NCBI RefSeq assembly: GCF_007748035.1
Contig: NZ_CP036278.1
Coordinates: forward strand, 2,170,001-2,234,000
Direction of reading: 5' to 3'
DNA from: Aeoliella mucimassa
Lineage (GTDB): Bacteria; Planctomycetota; Planctomycetia; Pirellulales; Lacipirellulaceae
DNA: 64,000 bases
Positions 30,179-38,554 of the stretch are shown in pieces; within the stretch, counting starts at the first letter, position 1, and every line of letters starts with the position of its first letter. The translations under genes were made by a program, and so were the position numbers. The notes below the pieces were generated by a model. That model made no database searches. It was given only the letters and a program-made list of their open reading frames with translations, and had not been told where the DNA came from.

Positions 30179-31081
30179 ATGCTGCAGCAATTCGATCCGC
30201 GAAACAAAGATCTGATCATCAATATCAATGGCAAGCTGTCGCACCGCGACGAAGCGGGCGTGAGCCCCTTCGACTCGGTGGTGCAGGGGGGCGATGCCGT
30301 GTGGGAAGGGCTGCGGCTCTATAATGGTCGCATCTTCAAGCTCGAGGAGCACCTTGAGCGGTTGTTCCACTCGGCCAAGGCCCTGTCGTTTGCCGAGATC
30401 CCCACTCGCGACCACATTGTCGGGGAGATTCGTCGCACGCTCGAAGCAAACAACATGCGCGACGAGGTACATATTCGGCTCACCCTCACGCGCGGCGTGA
30501 AGATCACCAGCGGTATGGACCCTCGGCTGAATCAGGCAGGGCCGACGCTCATCGTGCTGGCCGAGTTCAAACGCCCGGTGTACGACAAAACCGGCATCAC
30601 GCTCCACACCAGTTCGTTCCGCCGCTCCTCGCCCGATGTGCTCGATCCCAAGATCCACCATAACAACCTGCTGAACAGCATCCTGGCCAAGCTGCAAGCT
30701 ACCGCAGCAGGCGCCGATGATGCGTTGATGCTCGATGGGCGGGGATTCGTCGCCGAGACCAATGCCACCCACGTGTTTATGGTGACCGGGGGAGTCGTCG
30801 CCACGTCGACCACCGCTGCCTGCCCCGAAGGCATTACGCGGGCCACGGTACTGCAGCTTTGCAAGCAGCTGGAGATTCCTCACGAAGTCCGCGACATCTC
30901 GGTGCCCGAGGTCCTGCGTGCCGACGAAGTCTTCTGCACCGGAACCATGGGCGAGCTGGCACCTGTCACCGCGCTGGATGGCAACAAGATCGGCGTCGGG
31001 GCAGGGGGGCCGATGGTCGCACGCCTGGGCCAAGCCTACCGCGAACTCACTGCGAGCAGTGGAACCGTGGTGGTCGACTAA
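30179..31081 (+). CDS. Class IV (branched-chain type) PLP aminotransferase
   Basis: 300 residues of the fold-type IV aminotransferase family (BCAT, D-amino-acid transaminase, 4-amino-4-deoxychorismate lyase). The N-terminal domain has GDAVWEGLRLYNGRIFKLEEHLERL. The PLP lysine is predicted as K158 in DPKIHHNNLLNSILAK. DDALMLDGRGFVAETNATHVF and the phosphate-binding GITRATVLQLC follow, and FCTGTMGELAPV closes the site. This set best fits a branched-chain aminotransferase, though substrate choice within the family is hard to read. Tight linkage to the sulfotransferase-like gene upstream suggests an operon. Confidence 0.88.
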   Translation: MLQQFDPRNKDLIININGKLSHRDEAGVSPFDSVVQGGDAVWEGLRLYNGRIFKLEEHLERLFHSAKALSFAEIPTRDHIVGEIRRTLEANNMRDEVHIRLTLTRGVKITSGMDPRLNQAGPTLIVLAEFKRPVYDKTGITLHTSSFRRSSPDVLDPKIHHNNLLNSILAKLQATAAGADDALMLDGRGFVAETNATHVFMVTGGVVATSTTAACPEGITRATVLQLCKQLEIPHEVRDISVPEVLRADEVFCTGTMGELAPVTALDGNKIGVGAGGPMVARLGQAYRELTASSGTVVVD

Positions 31082-31126
31082 CGCCCTACGTGGCGAGTAG
31101 CCCGGTGGAGCAACCTTTAAGTCGTC

Positions 31127-31681
31127 CTACAGCTGATGCTGCTTGACCGTTTCGGCGTGCGCCTTCAGGTCGTCTTCTTCAAGCGCACCAAGGAATGGAA
31201 GATTGCGGTACATGTCTTCGTAGTCCAGGCCGTATCCCACGACGAACTCGTCGGGGATGTTGAACGCGACGAAGTCGGGGTCGGCCTGCACTTCCTGGCG
31301 GCCATGTTTCCGAAGCAACACGGCCGAACGCAGCGAGTTTGGCTCGTACTCCTGCATCTTCTCCATCACCTTCACCAGCGTGTGTCCGGTGTCGAAGATG
31401 TCGTCGACCAGCAGCACATCCCGCCCGCGAATGTCGAGCATCAGTTCGTCGTTGATCGACAGCTCGCCGCGGGTGGTGGTGGCTCCGCGGTAACTACTGG
31501 CGGCGATCACTCCCACTCGCATCGGTAAATCGAGCAGGCGAATCAGGTCTGCTACCAGCACCAGGCTACCAGTAAGGACGCCGACAATCGTCAGATGGCG
31601 GTCCTTGTAGCACTCGGCAATCTCAGCGGCCATGGCCGAGACACCTTGGTGCAGTTCTTCGCGGGAATAAAGGGTTTTCAT
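31127..31681 (-). CDS. hpt: Hypoxanthine phosphoribosyltransferase
   Basis: 184 residues from the ATG at 31681 (MKTLYSREELHQGV); the open frame to 31768 adds 29 residues of untypical sequence. The PRPP-binding loop is VLLVDDIFDTGHT, the flexible loop is SSYRGATTTRGEL, and the base-binding end shows VVGYGLDYEDMYRNLPFLG, all characteristic of HPRT. It converts hypoxanthine or guanine with PRPP into IMP or GMP. It is the last of three minus-strand genes (upp, nupC, hpt), which together take up and salvage nucleosides and bases. Confidence 0.95.
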   Translation of the reverse strand: MKTLYSREELHQGVSAMAAEIAECYKDRHLTIVGVLTGSLVLVADLIRLLDLPMRVGVIAASSYRGATTTRGELSINDELMLDIRGRDVLLVDDIFDTGHTLVKVMEKMQEYEPNSLRSAVLLRKHGRQEVQADPDFVAFNIPDEFVVGYGLDYEDMYRNLPFLGALEEDDLKAHAETVKQHQL

Positions 31682-31771
31682 CGGGCAATTGCTCGCTGGA
31701 AAATGGAATCGTCGCAGTCGGTCGCTGGGGAAATTATAGTGAGTTGCAAGGCAAGTGTCAGGCGGCAATCG

Positions 31772-33049
31772 TTAGCCAGCCGCGGGGGCCACGTACAGCA
31801 AACTGGCAATGCAAGCGGTCATGAACGCGGCCAGGGTTCCCCCGAGCATGGCACGCAGGCCGAGTTTGGCCAGATCGCCGCGACGCTCCGGGGCAATGCC
31901 GCCGATGCCGCCGAGTTGGATGCCGATGGAGGAGAAGTTCGCGAAGCCGCAGAGGGCGTAGGTCAGGATGGTTTTCGTGTGTTCTGCATCGTGGAAGGCT
32001 TCGTTCTCCGCGTAGGTTTTTAATTGATCGTACGCGACGAATTCATTGAGCACCATTTTGGTACCCAATACCTGTCCCGCCTGGAAACAGTCGTCGCTGG
32101 CGATGCCCATCAACCAGGCGAAGGGATAGAAGACGTACCCGAAACCCTTTTCGAGTGTCCACACAGCATCGCCGGTAAAGCCAAACTGTTGGCCTGCATA
32201 GCCTATTAGAAAATTGAGCATCGCTACCAAAGCGACAAAGGCGATGAGCATCGCACCGACGTTCAGGGCCAGGTGCAGCCCGGCCGACGCCCCTTCGGCA
32301 GCGGCTTCGATCACGTTGCCAGTCTTCCGCTCCATGTGCGAAGCGGTTTTTCCCATAGTCTCTGGCGTTTCCACTTCGGGTTGCATGACCTTGGCAATCA
32401 GCAGTGCTGCCGGAGCCGAAATGACCGAAGCCGTCATCAAATGGCCGGCGCTAATGCCCATGCGAACGTAGATGGCCATCACACCGCCGGCAATGGTCGC
32501 GAAGCCACCTACCATGACGACCATCAGTTCCGACATCGTCATTTTGCCCACGTAAGGACGCACCACGAGGGGAGCTTCGGTCTGTCCTACGAAAATATTG
32601 GCCGCGGCCGACAGGGTCTCGGCACCGGAAGTACCGAGTGTCTTCTGCATGACAAAGGCCAGTCCTCGGACCACCAATTGCATGATGCCCAAGTGATAGA
32701 GCACCGACATCAAGGACGAGAAGAAGATGATGGTCGGTAACACCCCAAAGGCAAACGCGCTGAGCAACGCCAAACGAGGAGTCGAGCCGATATCTTCCGG
32801 CGATCCGTTCAAGGCAAAGAGAACCGCCGAACCTTCGTCGACGAAGTTCATCATTCCTTGAAACAAGGTGCCGAGCCACTCAAAGAACTCGAGGCCAGTA
32901 GTGGTTCGTAGGATCAACAAGGCAAACACGAACTGGAGTCCCAGACCACCAGCAACGACACGCCAGGGAATGCGATTGCGGTGAGGACTCATCGCCCAGG
33001 CGAGAGCGATCATCACTACCAGACCCAGCACACTTACAAGACGTTCCAT
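31772..33049 (-). CDS. nupC: Concentrative nucleoside transporter, NupC/CNT family
   Basis: 425 residues with about ten hydrophobic helices. The CNT substrate-binding segment is intact: FVGQTEAPLVVRPYVGKMTMSE in outline (GQTEAPL then TMSEL), followed by GGFATIAGGVMAIYV. A second set is KMVLNEFVAYDQL and ALCGFANFSSIGIQLGGIG near the C-terminus. These proteins import nucleosides with Na+ or H+. It lies between upp (55-base gap) and hpt (90-base gap) on the same strand, so import and salvage are encoded together. Confidence 0.93.
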   Translation of the reverse strand: MERLVSVLGLVVMIALAWAMSPHRNRIPWRVVAGGLGLQFVFALLILRTTTGLEFFEWLGTLFQGMMNFVDEGSAVLFALNGSPEDIGSTPRLALLSAFAFGVLPTIIFFSSLMSVLYHLGIMQLVVRGLAFVMQKTLGTSGAETLSAAANIFVGQTEAPLVVRPYVGKMTMSELMVVMVGGFATIAGGVMAIYVRMGISAGHLMTASVISAPAALLIAKVMQPEVETPETMGKTASHMERKTGNVIEAAAEGASAGLHLALNVGAMLIAFVALVAMLNFLIGYAGQQFGFTGDAVWTLEKGFGYVFYPFAWLMGIASDDCFQAGQVLGTKMVLNEFVAYDQLKTYAENEAFHDAEHTKTILTYALCGFANFSSIGIQLGGIGGIAPERRGDLAKLGLRAMLGGTLAAFMTACIASLLYVAPAAG

Positions 33050-33103
33050 AGCTCAGGCATCGATTCGTTAGAAGATGAACGGACGAGACGACCGCAGTCG
33101 TGA

Positions 33104-33757
33104 TTAGCCGAGGGTATTGAAAATGCGGTCGCCAGCGTCGCCGAGGCCTGGCACAATGTATTTAACGTCGTTCAGTACAGGGTCGATTTTGCACACGTAG
33201 ATTTGTGCTTGTGGGTACGCCTTCTCGACGATCTCGATCCCTTCGGCCGAAGCAATGATCGATAGCAACTTCAGTTGCTTCACGCCCCACTTCTCGAGCG
33301 TTTCCAAAGCCGCGAGCATCGAGCCGCCGGTTGCCAGCATCGGGTCGACTACCAAGGCGACATCCACCGGGCGACCCGGCGGGAGCTTGCTGTAGTACTC
33401 GACCGGTTGGGCGGTGTCTTCGTCGCGGTAGAGTCCCAGATGCCAAACTTCGGCCGTGGGTATCAGGTCGAGCACCGGGTCGACCATGCCGAGCCCCGCC
33501 CGCAGGATTGGGATCAGGCCGATGCGGTTGGTGAGCTTGCCACCTTCGGTCTCGGCTAGCGGAGTGGTAACCGGCGTCGGTTCCACGGCCAGGTCGCGGG
33601 TTGCCTCGTAGGCCAGCAGCGTTGCCAATCGGCGAACGTGCGAGCGAAACGACAGTGGGGTGGTGTTTACGCTACGCAGTGCCGACAAGTGGCATTCGAT
33701 CAACGGATGGTCGACTTCGAATACACCCGCGGTAATCTCGGGACTTTTGGACAGCAT
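33104..33757 (-). CDS. upp: Uracil phosphoribosyltransferase
   Basis: 217 residues. The N-terminal part HPLIECHLSALRSVNTTPLSFR matches the UPRT start. IGLIPILRAGLGMVDPVLDLIP, HLGLYRDEDTAQPVEYYSKLP and the PRPP loop VVDPMLATGGSM are diagnostic. YIVPGLGDAGDRIFNTLG closes the protein as in most bacterial UPRTs. It makes UMP from uracil and PRPP. First gene of the upp-nupC-hpt set. Confidence 0.96.
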   Translation of the reverse strand: MLSKSPEITAGVFEVDHPLIECHLSALRSVNTTPLSFRSHVRRLATLLAYEATRDLAVEPTPVTTPLAETEGGKLTNRIGLIPILRAGLGMVDPVLDLIPTAEVWHLGLYRDEDTAQPVEYYSKLPPGRPVDVALVVDPMLATGGSMLAALETLEKWGVKQLKLLSIIASAEGIEIVEKAYPQAQIYVCKIDPVLNDVKYIVPGLGDAGDRIFNTLG

Positions 33758-33977
33758 GGTTCTCGGAGTGCCTGCTGGATGGAGATGCCATAACCAAGGT
33801 CGACCAAGCCGCCCGACCGTTTCGGCAGATTATTCTAGCTGGTTGTCGGGTGGATGTTAAGAACTCGCGTCGCGGCGAAACTCGCGTTTCTCCCACCACC
33901 GTCCACGTTTCATGGAGATTTCTGCGGTACAATATCCCTACGCCGTACACCTTTCCTCGTTGTCTCTGGATGCTTCG

Positions 33978-35207
33978 ATGCCAACGCTGCTGCTACCCGC
34001 TTGTTTGCTAATTACTTGCCTGGTTGCCGCGGGAGCCAGGGCCGAAATGCCGGCGAAGGACGACTCGGTGATCCGCGTGGCGACTTACAATGTGTCGTTC
34101 TATCGCAACCGCGCGGGGCAGCTGCTGGAAGACTTGCAAGCCGAAGATGCACAAGCACAGAAGATCGCCGAAGTCATCCGGCGAGTGCAGCCTGACATGC
34201 TGTTGCTCAATGAATTTGATTATCAGGCTCCTAATCACATCAACACAGCGATGTATTTCTCTTGCGAATTCTTCTATTTGAAGAGAGAGGGACTCTCAGA
34301 GGTTCGTCTTGCGCGACCAACCTATCTGCCAGTCAACACTGGTGTGCCGAGCGGGCTGGACATCGATGGCGATGGCTCGACCGATGGTCCCAACGACTGT
34401 TTTGGCTACGGTCGCTACCCAGGCCAGTATGGCATGGCCGCTTACGCTCGCTGGCGACCCGACATGCGCAAAGTTCGCACGTTCCAGAAGTTTCTCTGGA
34501 AGGACATGCCTGGTGCCAAGCTTCCGGTCGATCCGAAGACGGGCGAGTCGTATTATAGCGACGAGATCTTGAACGTGTTTCGCTTGTCGTCGAAGAGCCA
34601 TTGGGATGTGCCGATCAAGGTGAAGACCGGCGATCAAACCTGGACTCTGCACCTACTCTGCTCGCATCCGACGCCGCCGGTGTTCGATGGCCCAGAAGAT
34701 CGCAACGGCCGGCGAAACCATGACGAGATCCGCTTGTGGGCCGACTACATCGATCCCGCTCGTAGCGACTACCTGGTCGACGACCAGGGCCACCGTGGCG
34801 GGCTCGAAGCGGGTGCTCACTTCGTGATCCTGGGTGACTTGAACGCCGACCCGGTCGATGGCGACTCGGCCGGCGAGAACATCAACCAACTGCTCAACCA
34901 CCCGCTGATCAACGCCAGCAGTACGCCGACTAGTGAAGGAGCGGTCGAGGCCAGTCGGCTGCAGGCAGAGCTTAACGCCAAGCACCACGGCGACGCGAGT
35001 CACGACACGGCCGACTTCTCCGGCGATGGGCATGGTAACCTGCGGGTCGACTACGTGTTACCATCACAGACGCTGCAGGTTGTTCACTCCGGCGTGTTCT
35101 GGCCCAAGCCCGGCGAGCCCGGCAGCGAAGCGATTCGCGCGACCGATCATCGGTTGGTGTGGGTCGATCTCAAGCTACCGCCGGCGGACCAGCCAGCCGC
35201 CGACTAG
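33978..35207 (+). CDS. Secreted endonuclease/exonuclease/phosphatase-family protein
   Basis: 409 residues from the ATG at 33978, which gives a good signal peptide (LLLPACLLITCLVAAGARA); the frame extends 22 codons upstream but those residues spoil the signal. EEP-fold motifs are present in order: RVATYNVSFYRN (Asn), LLLNEFDY (Glu), ILGDLNADPVDGD (Asp/Asn), RVDYVLPS and ATDHRLVWVDL (Asp/His). Mg-dependent phosphodiesterase or nuclease activity outside the cytoplasm is expected. Its 3' end overlaps the convergent peroxidase gene by 33 bases. Confidence 0.88.
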   Translation: MPTLLLPACLLITCLVAAGARAEMPAKDDSVIRVATYNVSFYRNRAGQLLEDLQAEDAQAQKIAEVIRRVQPDMLLLNEFDYQAPNHINTAMYFSCEFFYLKREGLSEVRLARPTYLPVNTGVPSGLDIDGDGSTDGPNDCFGYGRYPGQYGMAAYARWRPDMRKVRTFQKFLWKDMPGAKLPVDPKTGESYYSDEILNVFRLSSKSHWDVPIKVKTGDQTWTLHLLCSHPTPPVFDGPEDRNGRRNHDEIRLWADYIDPARSDYLVDDQGHRGGLEAGAHFVILGDLNADPVDGDSAGENINQLLNHPLINASSTPTSEGAVEASRLQAELNAKHHGDASHDTADFSGDGHGNLRVDYVLPSQTLQVVHSGVFWPKPGEPGSEAIRATDHRLVWVDLKLPPADQPAAD

Positions 35208-36881
35208 GCCCAGAGCGAGTAGCACCATCGTGCTCGGCTCGGGTACCCGTGTGCTCTGGAAGAAATCCATCGGCGAGTGCTTCATCTCGGTGTTCCAACT
35301 CACGATGTCCATCAGGTGCAAGTCGTCGAAATCGACGATCGAGGTCACCTCGTCGGTCCACAGGTACGAGTTGCCCATGTAGAAGTGGGCGTCGCCGTCG
35401 CGCAGGCGGGTGAACTGGTCGGCCAGTCCGGCCAGCAGCAGGGCCCCCAAGTTGGTTCCTTCCACATGGTTCTCGGCGAGGGCCAGGACCCATGGATCCA
35501 GGTTGTTCACGTCGTCGTACAGCGATTCAATCTGAGCGATCACCGTCGGATCGACATCTAGCTCGGCAAACGACTCCGCAGCGGTGAGGTCGATCTCTTC
35601 GAAGCTAGGCAGATCGGCAACGATCTCCCCGTAGGTGGTTCGCATCGTGTTATAGTCGGCCAGACCATGCTCGCGACCTCGTTCGATGTTGATCGCGGCT
35701 AGGTCGAGTCCCATCCCTTGCACGTTGGCGAACAGGAAGTTGCGAACGTCGTCGACCACTTGGGTGTCGATCTCTTGCGAAGTCTGGGTCGCCAGGCCCA
35801 TCAACAGTTTATCGACTAGCTCAGGAGAATCTTGTAAGTAGCTTGCCCCCATGAAGTAGGCGTCGCGCAAACCGATCTGGCCGACGACTTCCCCATCCTC
35901 GCCGGCCAACAGCAGGTTCTCGTTGAGCATCGTGTGGCCCAAGCGGAACATGGCGGTCGAGAACTCGTTCGCAATCCCAGCGTTCACCGAGGGATCGTAC
36001 TGGTAGTCGGCCACCTCGGGAGCGTAGGCTCCCATCAGCATCGGCAGGAACTCGTTGTAGGTGATCGACTGCATCTCCGCACCGACGATGGTGCGTGCCT
36101 TTAAGTAAAGAAGGTCGTCGTCGGCCACCGCGTCGTACTCCGGCATCGCCGCCAGGGCGTCGGCGATGCGGTTGTGTTCGCGGACAAACAGCGTGTGCAT
36201 CGCAGTCAGGCCGGGTTGCTCGTTAGCGCGAATGTCGCCAGCCACGAACATGGTTGCCGGATTGCCGCTGTTATCCATCTTTACGTCGGCTACCTGAGCC
36301 ATGTCGGTGGTCGGCAGTAGATCGCCCGCCGAGGTGAGCATCCGCCCGCCCACCCCTGCGCGAAGTGCTTGAGCGGTCGCCGCGTCGGAACCATACACGT
36401 TGGAACCATCGATGTAGCTCGTGAGCGAGTTCTCCTGCTGCCGCAGTTCTCCTTCGCCGCTAGCGACAACCGAACGCGAGGTCGGAATCATCGTCATTCC
36501 ATAAGGATCGTCGGCAGGTGCCATGATCATCATTGGTTCGGCCGAATTGGTGTGGGCGAGGGTAATGTCGTGATCCAAAAATTGTCCCCACTGCCAGACT
36601 CCGCTGGTGAGTCCAGTCGCGGAGTCGACCGAGCCCGACTGGGCAAACATCGTGTTGCTGATCAGTCGCGGATTCGGGCGGGCGGGCGAGGGGGTGTAGA
36701 CCTCGCCAAGCCCATCGGGGTAGCTGTCGGGCGCGAGCCTGAGGAACGCGGTTCCGGCCTGTCCCCAACTGGGATTCAATGTGTTGTTGCTCGAACCATC
36801 GAAGGTGCGATACGGCTGAGCCGTTGCCAGCGAGCTTAAAGCCAGCACACAAACAGCAAACGCGGCGATTCGTGTAATCAT
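35175..36881 (-). CDS. PEP-CTERM animal-type haem peroxidase
   Basis: 568 residues. A signal peptide (about 1-21) is followed by an animal-haem-peroxidase domain. The distal site is WGQFLDHDITL with D103/H104, the catalytic arginine region is LFVREHNRIADAL, and the proximal histidine is in FRLGHTMLNENL. YIDGSNVYGSD and NIERGREHGLADYNTMR are further family motifs. The C-terminus is a PEP-CTERM sorting signal (VPEPST, hydrophobic helix, RRR), so an exosortase should process it at the membrane. A secreted oxidant-generating or cross-linking role is likely. The exosortase at 54.0 kb is a candidate partner, though that one looks EPS-linked. Confidence 0.93.
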   Translation of the reverse strand: MITRIAAFAVCVLALSSLATAQPYRTFDGSSNNTLNPSWGQAGTAFLRLAPDSYPDGLGEVYTPSPARPNPRLISNTMFAQSGSVDSATGLTSGVWQWGQFLDHDITLAHTNSAEPMMIMAPADDPYGMTMIPTSRSVVASGEGELRQQENSLTSYIDGSNVYGSDAATAQALRAGVGGRMLTSAGDLLPTTDMAQVADVKMDNSGNPATMFVAGDIRANEQPGLTAMHTLFVREHNRIADALAAMPEYDAVADDDLLYLKARTIVGAEMQSITYNEFLPMLMGAYAPEVADYQYDPSVNAGIANEFSTAMFRLGHTMLNENLLLAGEDGEVVGQIGLRDAYFMGASYLQDSPELVDKLLMGLATQTSQEIDTQVVDDVRNFLFANVQGMGLDLAAINIERGREHGLADYNTMRTTYGEIVADLPSFEEIDLTAAESFAELDVDPTVIAQIESLYDDVNNLDPWVLALAENHVEGTNLGALLLAGLADQFTRLRDGDAHFYMGNSYLWTDEVTSIVDFDDLHLMDIVSWNTEMKHSPMDFFQSTRVPEPSTMVLLALGLVGGWLVRRR

Positions 36882-37199
36882 GGTGTCGGGCTAGGTGGTT
36901 GTAGCCAGACGTACTCGACCGATCGCATGCAGCCCCCTCGGCTGCGATTCCTACTCCTAAATGCCAAACCTTCTGAAGCCAGCGTGCACCGACGAAAAAC
37001 CAATGCGAAAACCTGACAAATCGGCAGAAGACATAACCCACGCAGGGCTGGCAATAAGGGCGATTTGCGAGACGTCAGGCGATTGGCAACTCGAAAGGGT
37101 TATGAAAAGCTGGAAGCTACTGCAGAGCATCCATCACTCGTAAGGTGCGGAACCCGCAAAGTCCACGGTGTTCCGCTCCACCCTTCCAGTTTACCCGGA
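36882..37199. other. Intergenic region upstream of the peroxidase gene
   Basis: About 320 bases between the peroxidase start and the hemQ stop. A 60-codon plus-strand ORF is present but lacks family features or a ribosome site. I see no RNA gene or repeat. Confidence 0.3.
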
Positions 37200-38048
37200 T
37201 TATCTGATTCTGCAATGTTCTAGTATCGAATTCGCGGGACTTACATAGCTGATCAAAAACGGCCCAAATTCAGCGAATCTGGCGCTCGCTTCGTCGAATC
37301 GCATCTGGTACACGATGTCCTTCAGGAACTCGGGATTCGCGCCCCAGAGCGTGACGCCCCACTCCCAGTCGTCCATTCCCAGGGCGACCGTGATCAGCTG
37401 GCTCACCTTGCCGGCGTAGGCCATTCCGCTGCGGGCGTGCTCGCTCATCATGCGGTTTCGCTCGCTTTTCGGCAGCGTAAACCAGTTTTCGCCGACCTTT
37501 CGCTTCTTGTTCATGGGGTAGAAGCAGGTAGCCCGGTAGGGGGGGAATTCAGGAGTCAGCCGCTGGCGATTCATCGCACCCAGCCGCCCTTCGTAGGCTT
37601 TCACCTTGGCGGTCCAGCTGGGACTCCCCTCGGTCTCCCCCTCGACCACAAGCCGCTGCCCGTACTGCTCGACGCTCGGCACGTACTCGCTAATTTCGGT
37701 AACCGACACAAACGAGTAGCCAAGCTTTAGCGCCGGGCCCAATTTCGAGGCCATCAGCCGTTGATGCACCGCATCGATTTTCAGCGGGTCGGGATCCATC
37801 ATCATCAGCCCAAAATCGGCCTTATGACCGCTAATGATCGACGATTGCAGCCGCATCGGGGCATCAGGCCCTGCGGCATCGAGCGCGGCGATGAACTCCT
37901 GGCTGCCGGTCGAGATCTGCTCGGCCGACATACCGCTCAGCACGCCGCGGTCGAACGAATAGTACAGATGGCTGCAGTGCCAGCCGCCTGCAGCAGGGTG
38001 CAGCGGGTGAACGTCGACAGGTGCGGAGGGCATCGGAGGGCGGGACAT
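37200..38048 (-). CDS. hemQ: Coproheme decarboxylase HemQ (chlorite-dismutase family)
   Basis: 282 residues. The C-terminal half is nearly diagnostic: CFYPMNKKRKVGENWF, MSEHARSGMAYAGKVSQLIT, ALGMDDWEWGVTLWG and VYQMRFDEASARFAEFGPF. Y177 in CFYPMN and H204 in SEHARSG are 27 residues apart, the spacing I recall for the catalytic tyrosine and proximal histidine of the S. aureus enzyme. HemQ oxidatively decarboxylates Fe-coproporphyrin III to haem b in the cytoplasm. The organism therefore probably uses the coproporphyrin-dependent haem route. The gene stands next to the haem peroxidase gene, on the same strand. Confidence 0.92.
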   Translation of the reverse strand: MSRPPMPSAPVDVHPLHPAAGGWHCSHLYYSFDRGVLSGMSAEQISTGSQEFIAALDAAGPDAPMRLQSSIISGHKADFGLMMMDPDPLKIDAVHQRLMASKLGPALKLGYSFVSVTEISEYVPSVEQYGQRLVVEGETEGSPSWTAKVKAYEGRLGAMNRQRLTPEFPPYRATCFYPMNKKRKVGENWFTLPKSERNRMMSEHARSGMAYAGKVSQLITVALGMDDWEWGVTLWGANPEFLKDIVYQMRFDEASARFAEFGPFLISYVSPANSILEHCRIR

Positions 38049-38554
38049 GGCGAGGCCTTGGATGATTCTGGAGTCGTTGGTCAGCTTCTATTCAGTATCC
38101 CGACACCGGGTGGAACAGGAAAGGGGGAAGGCGGAAGGCGATGTTCCACTTCCGAATTCCCATTTCCCCATTCCAAAATCCCCCTCGATAGATTCCCATT
38201 TCCCCATAAACGATCGAGTGGGTAAATTCTTACGTCGACACGCTGCACCGTAAGTGCTTGGTGTGCATGCGTTTACGTGGTGGGGGTGGGCCATAACTCG
38301 AATTTCAATTTTCCCACATGGGAATCTATTCTGGGCAACTTGTCGGGCGGGGACTTGGGGTGTTTGCAGCTTGTTAAATGGTAAGGACGGAATGGATCAG
38401 ATGTTCAGTATCCATTAGACCATCTTTCGCTCGCAATTCCATCGAAAAGAATGGCCACCCCCAACGGAGGGGGGCGTCGCAACGACTGCTCTTCGCTGCC
38501 CGCGGAGCAGTCGGAAGAGTGAGCGGGGAGTGACGGGGCCTAAACGAGGTCGCC
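38049..38554. repeat. Non-coding region with GGGAATCTAT-type repeats
   Basis: About 500 bases without a credible gene. It has ATAGATTCCC at 38188-38197, GGGAATCTAT at 38320-38329, TCAATTTTCCCA at 38305-38316 and several CCCATTTCCCCA stretches. The same words cluster at 12178-12380. A CGTCGACACGCTGC word also resembles one in repeat block B near 52201. Confidence 0.55.

Noticed and set aside
36961-37143. A 60-codon ORF between the peroxidase and hemQ genes
   Set aside because: No ribosome site or recognisable features.
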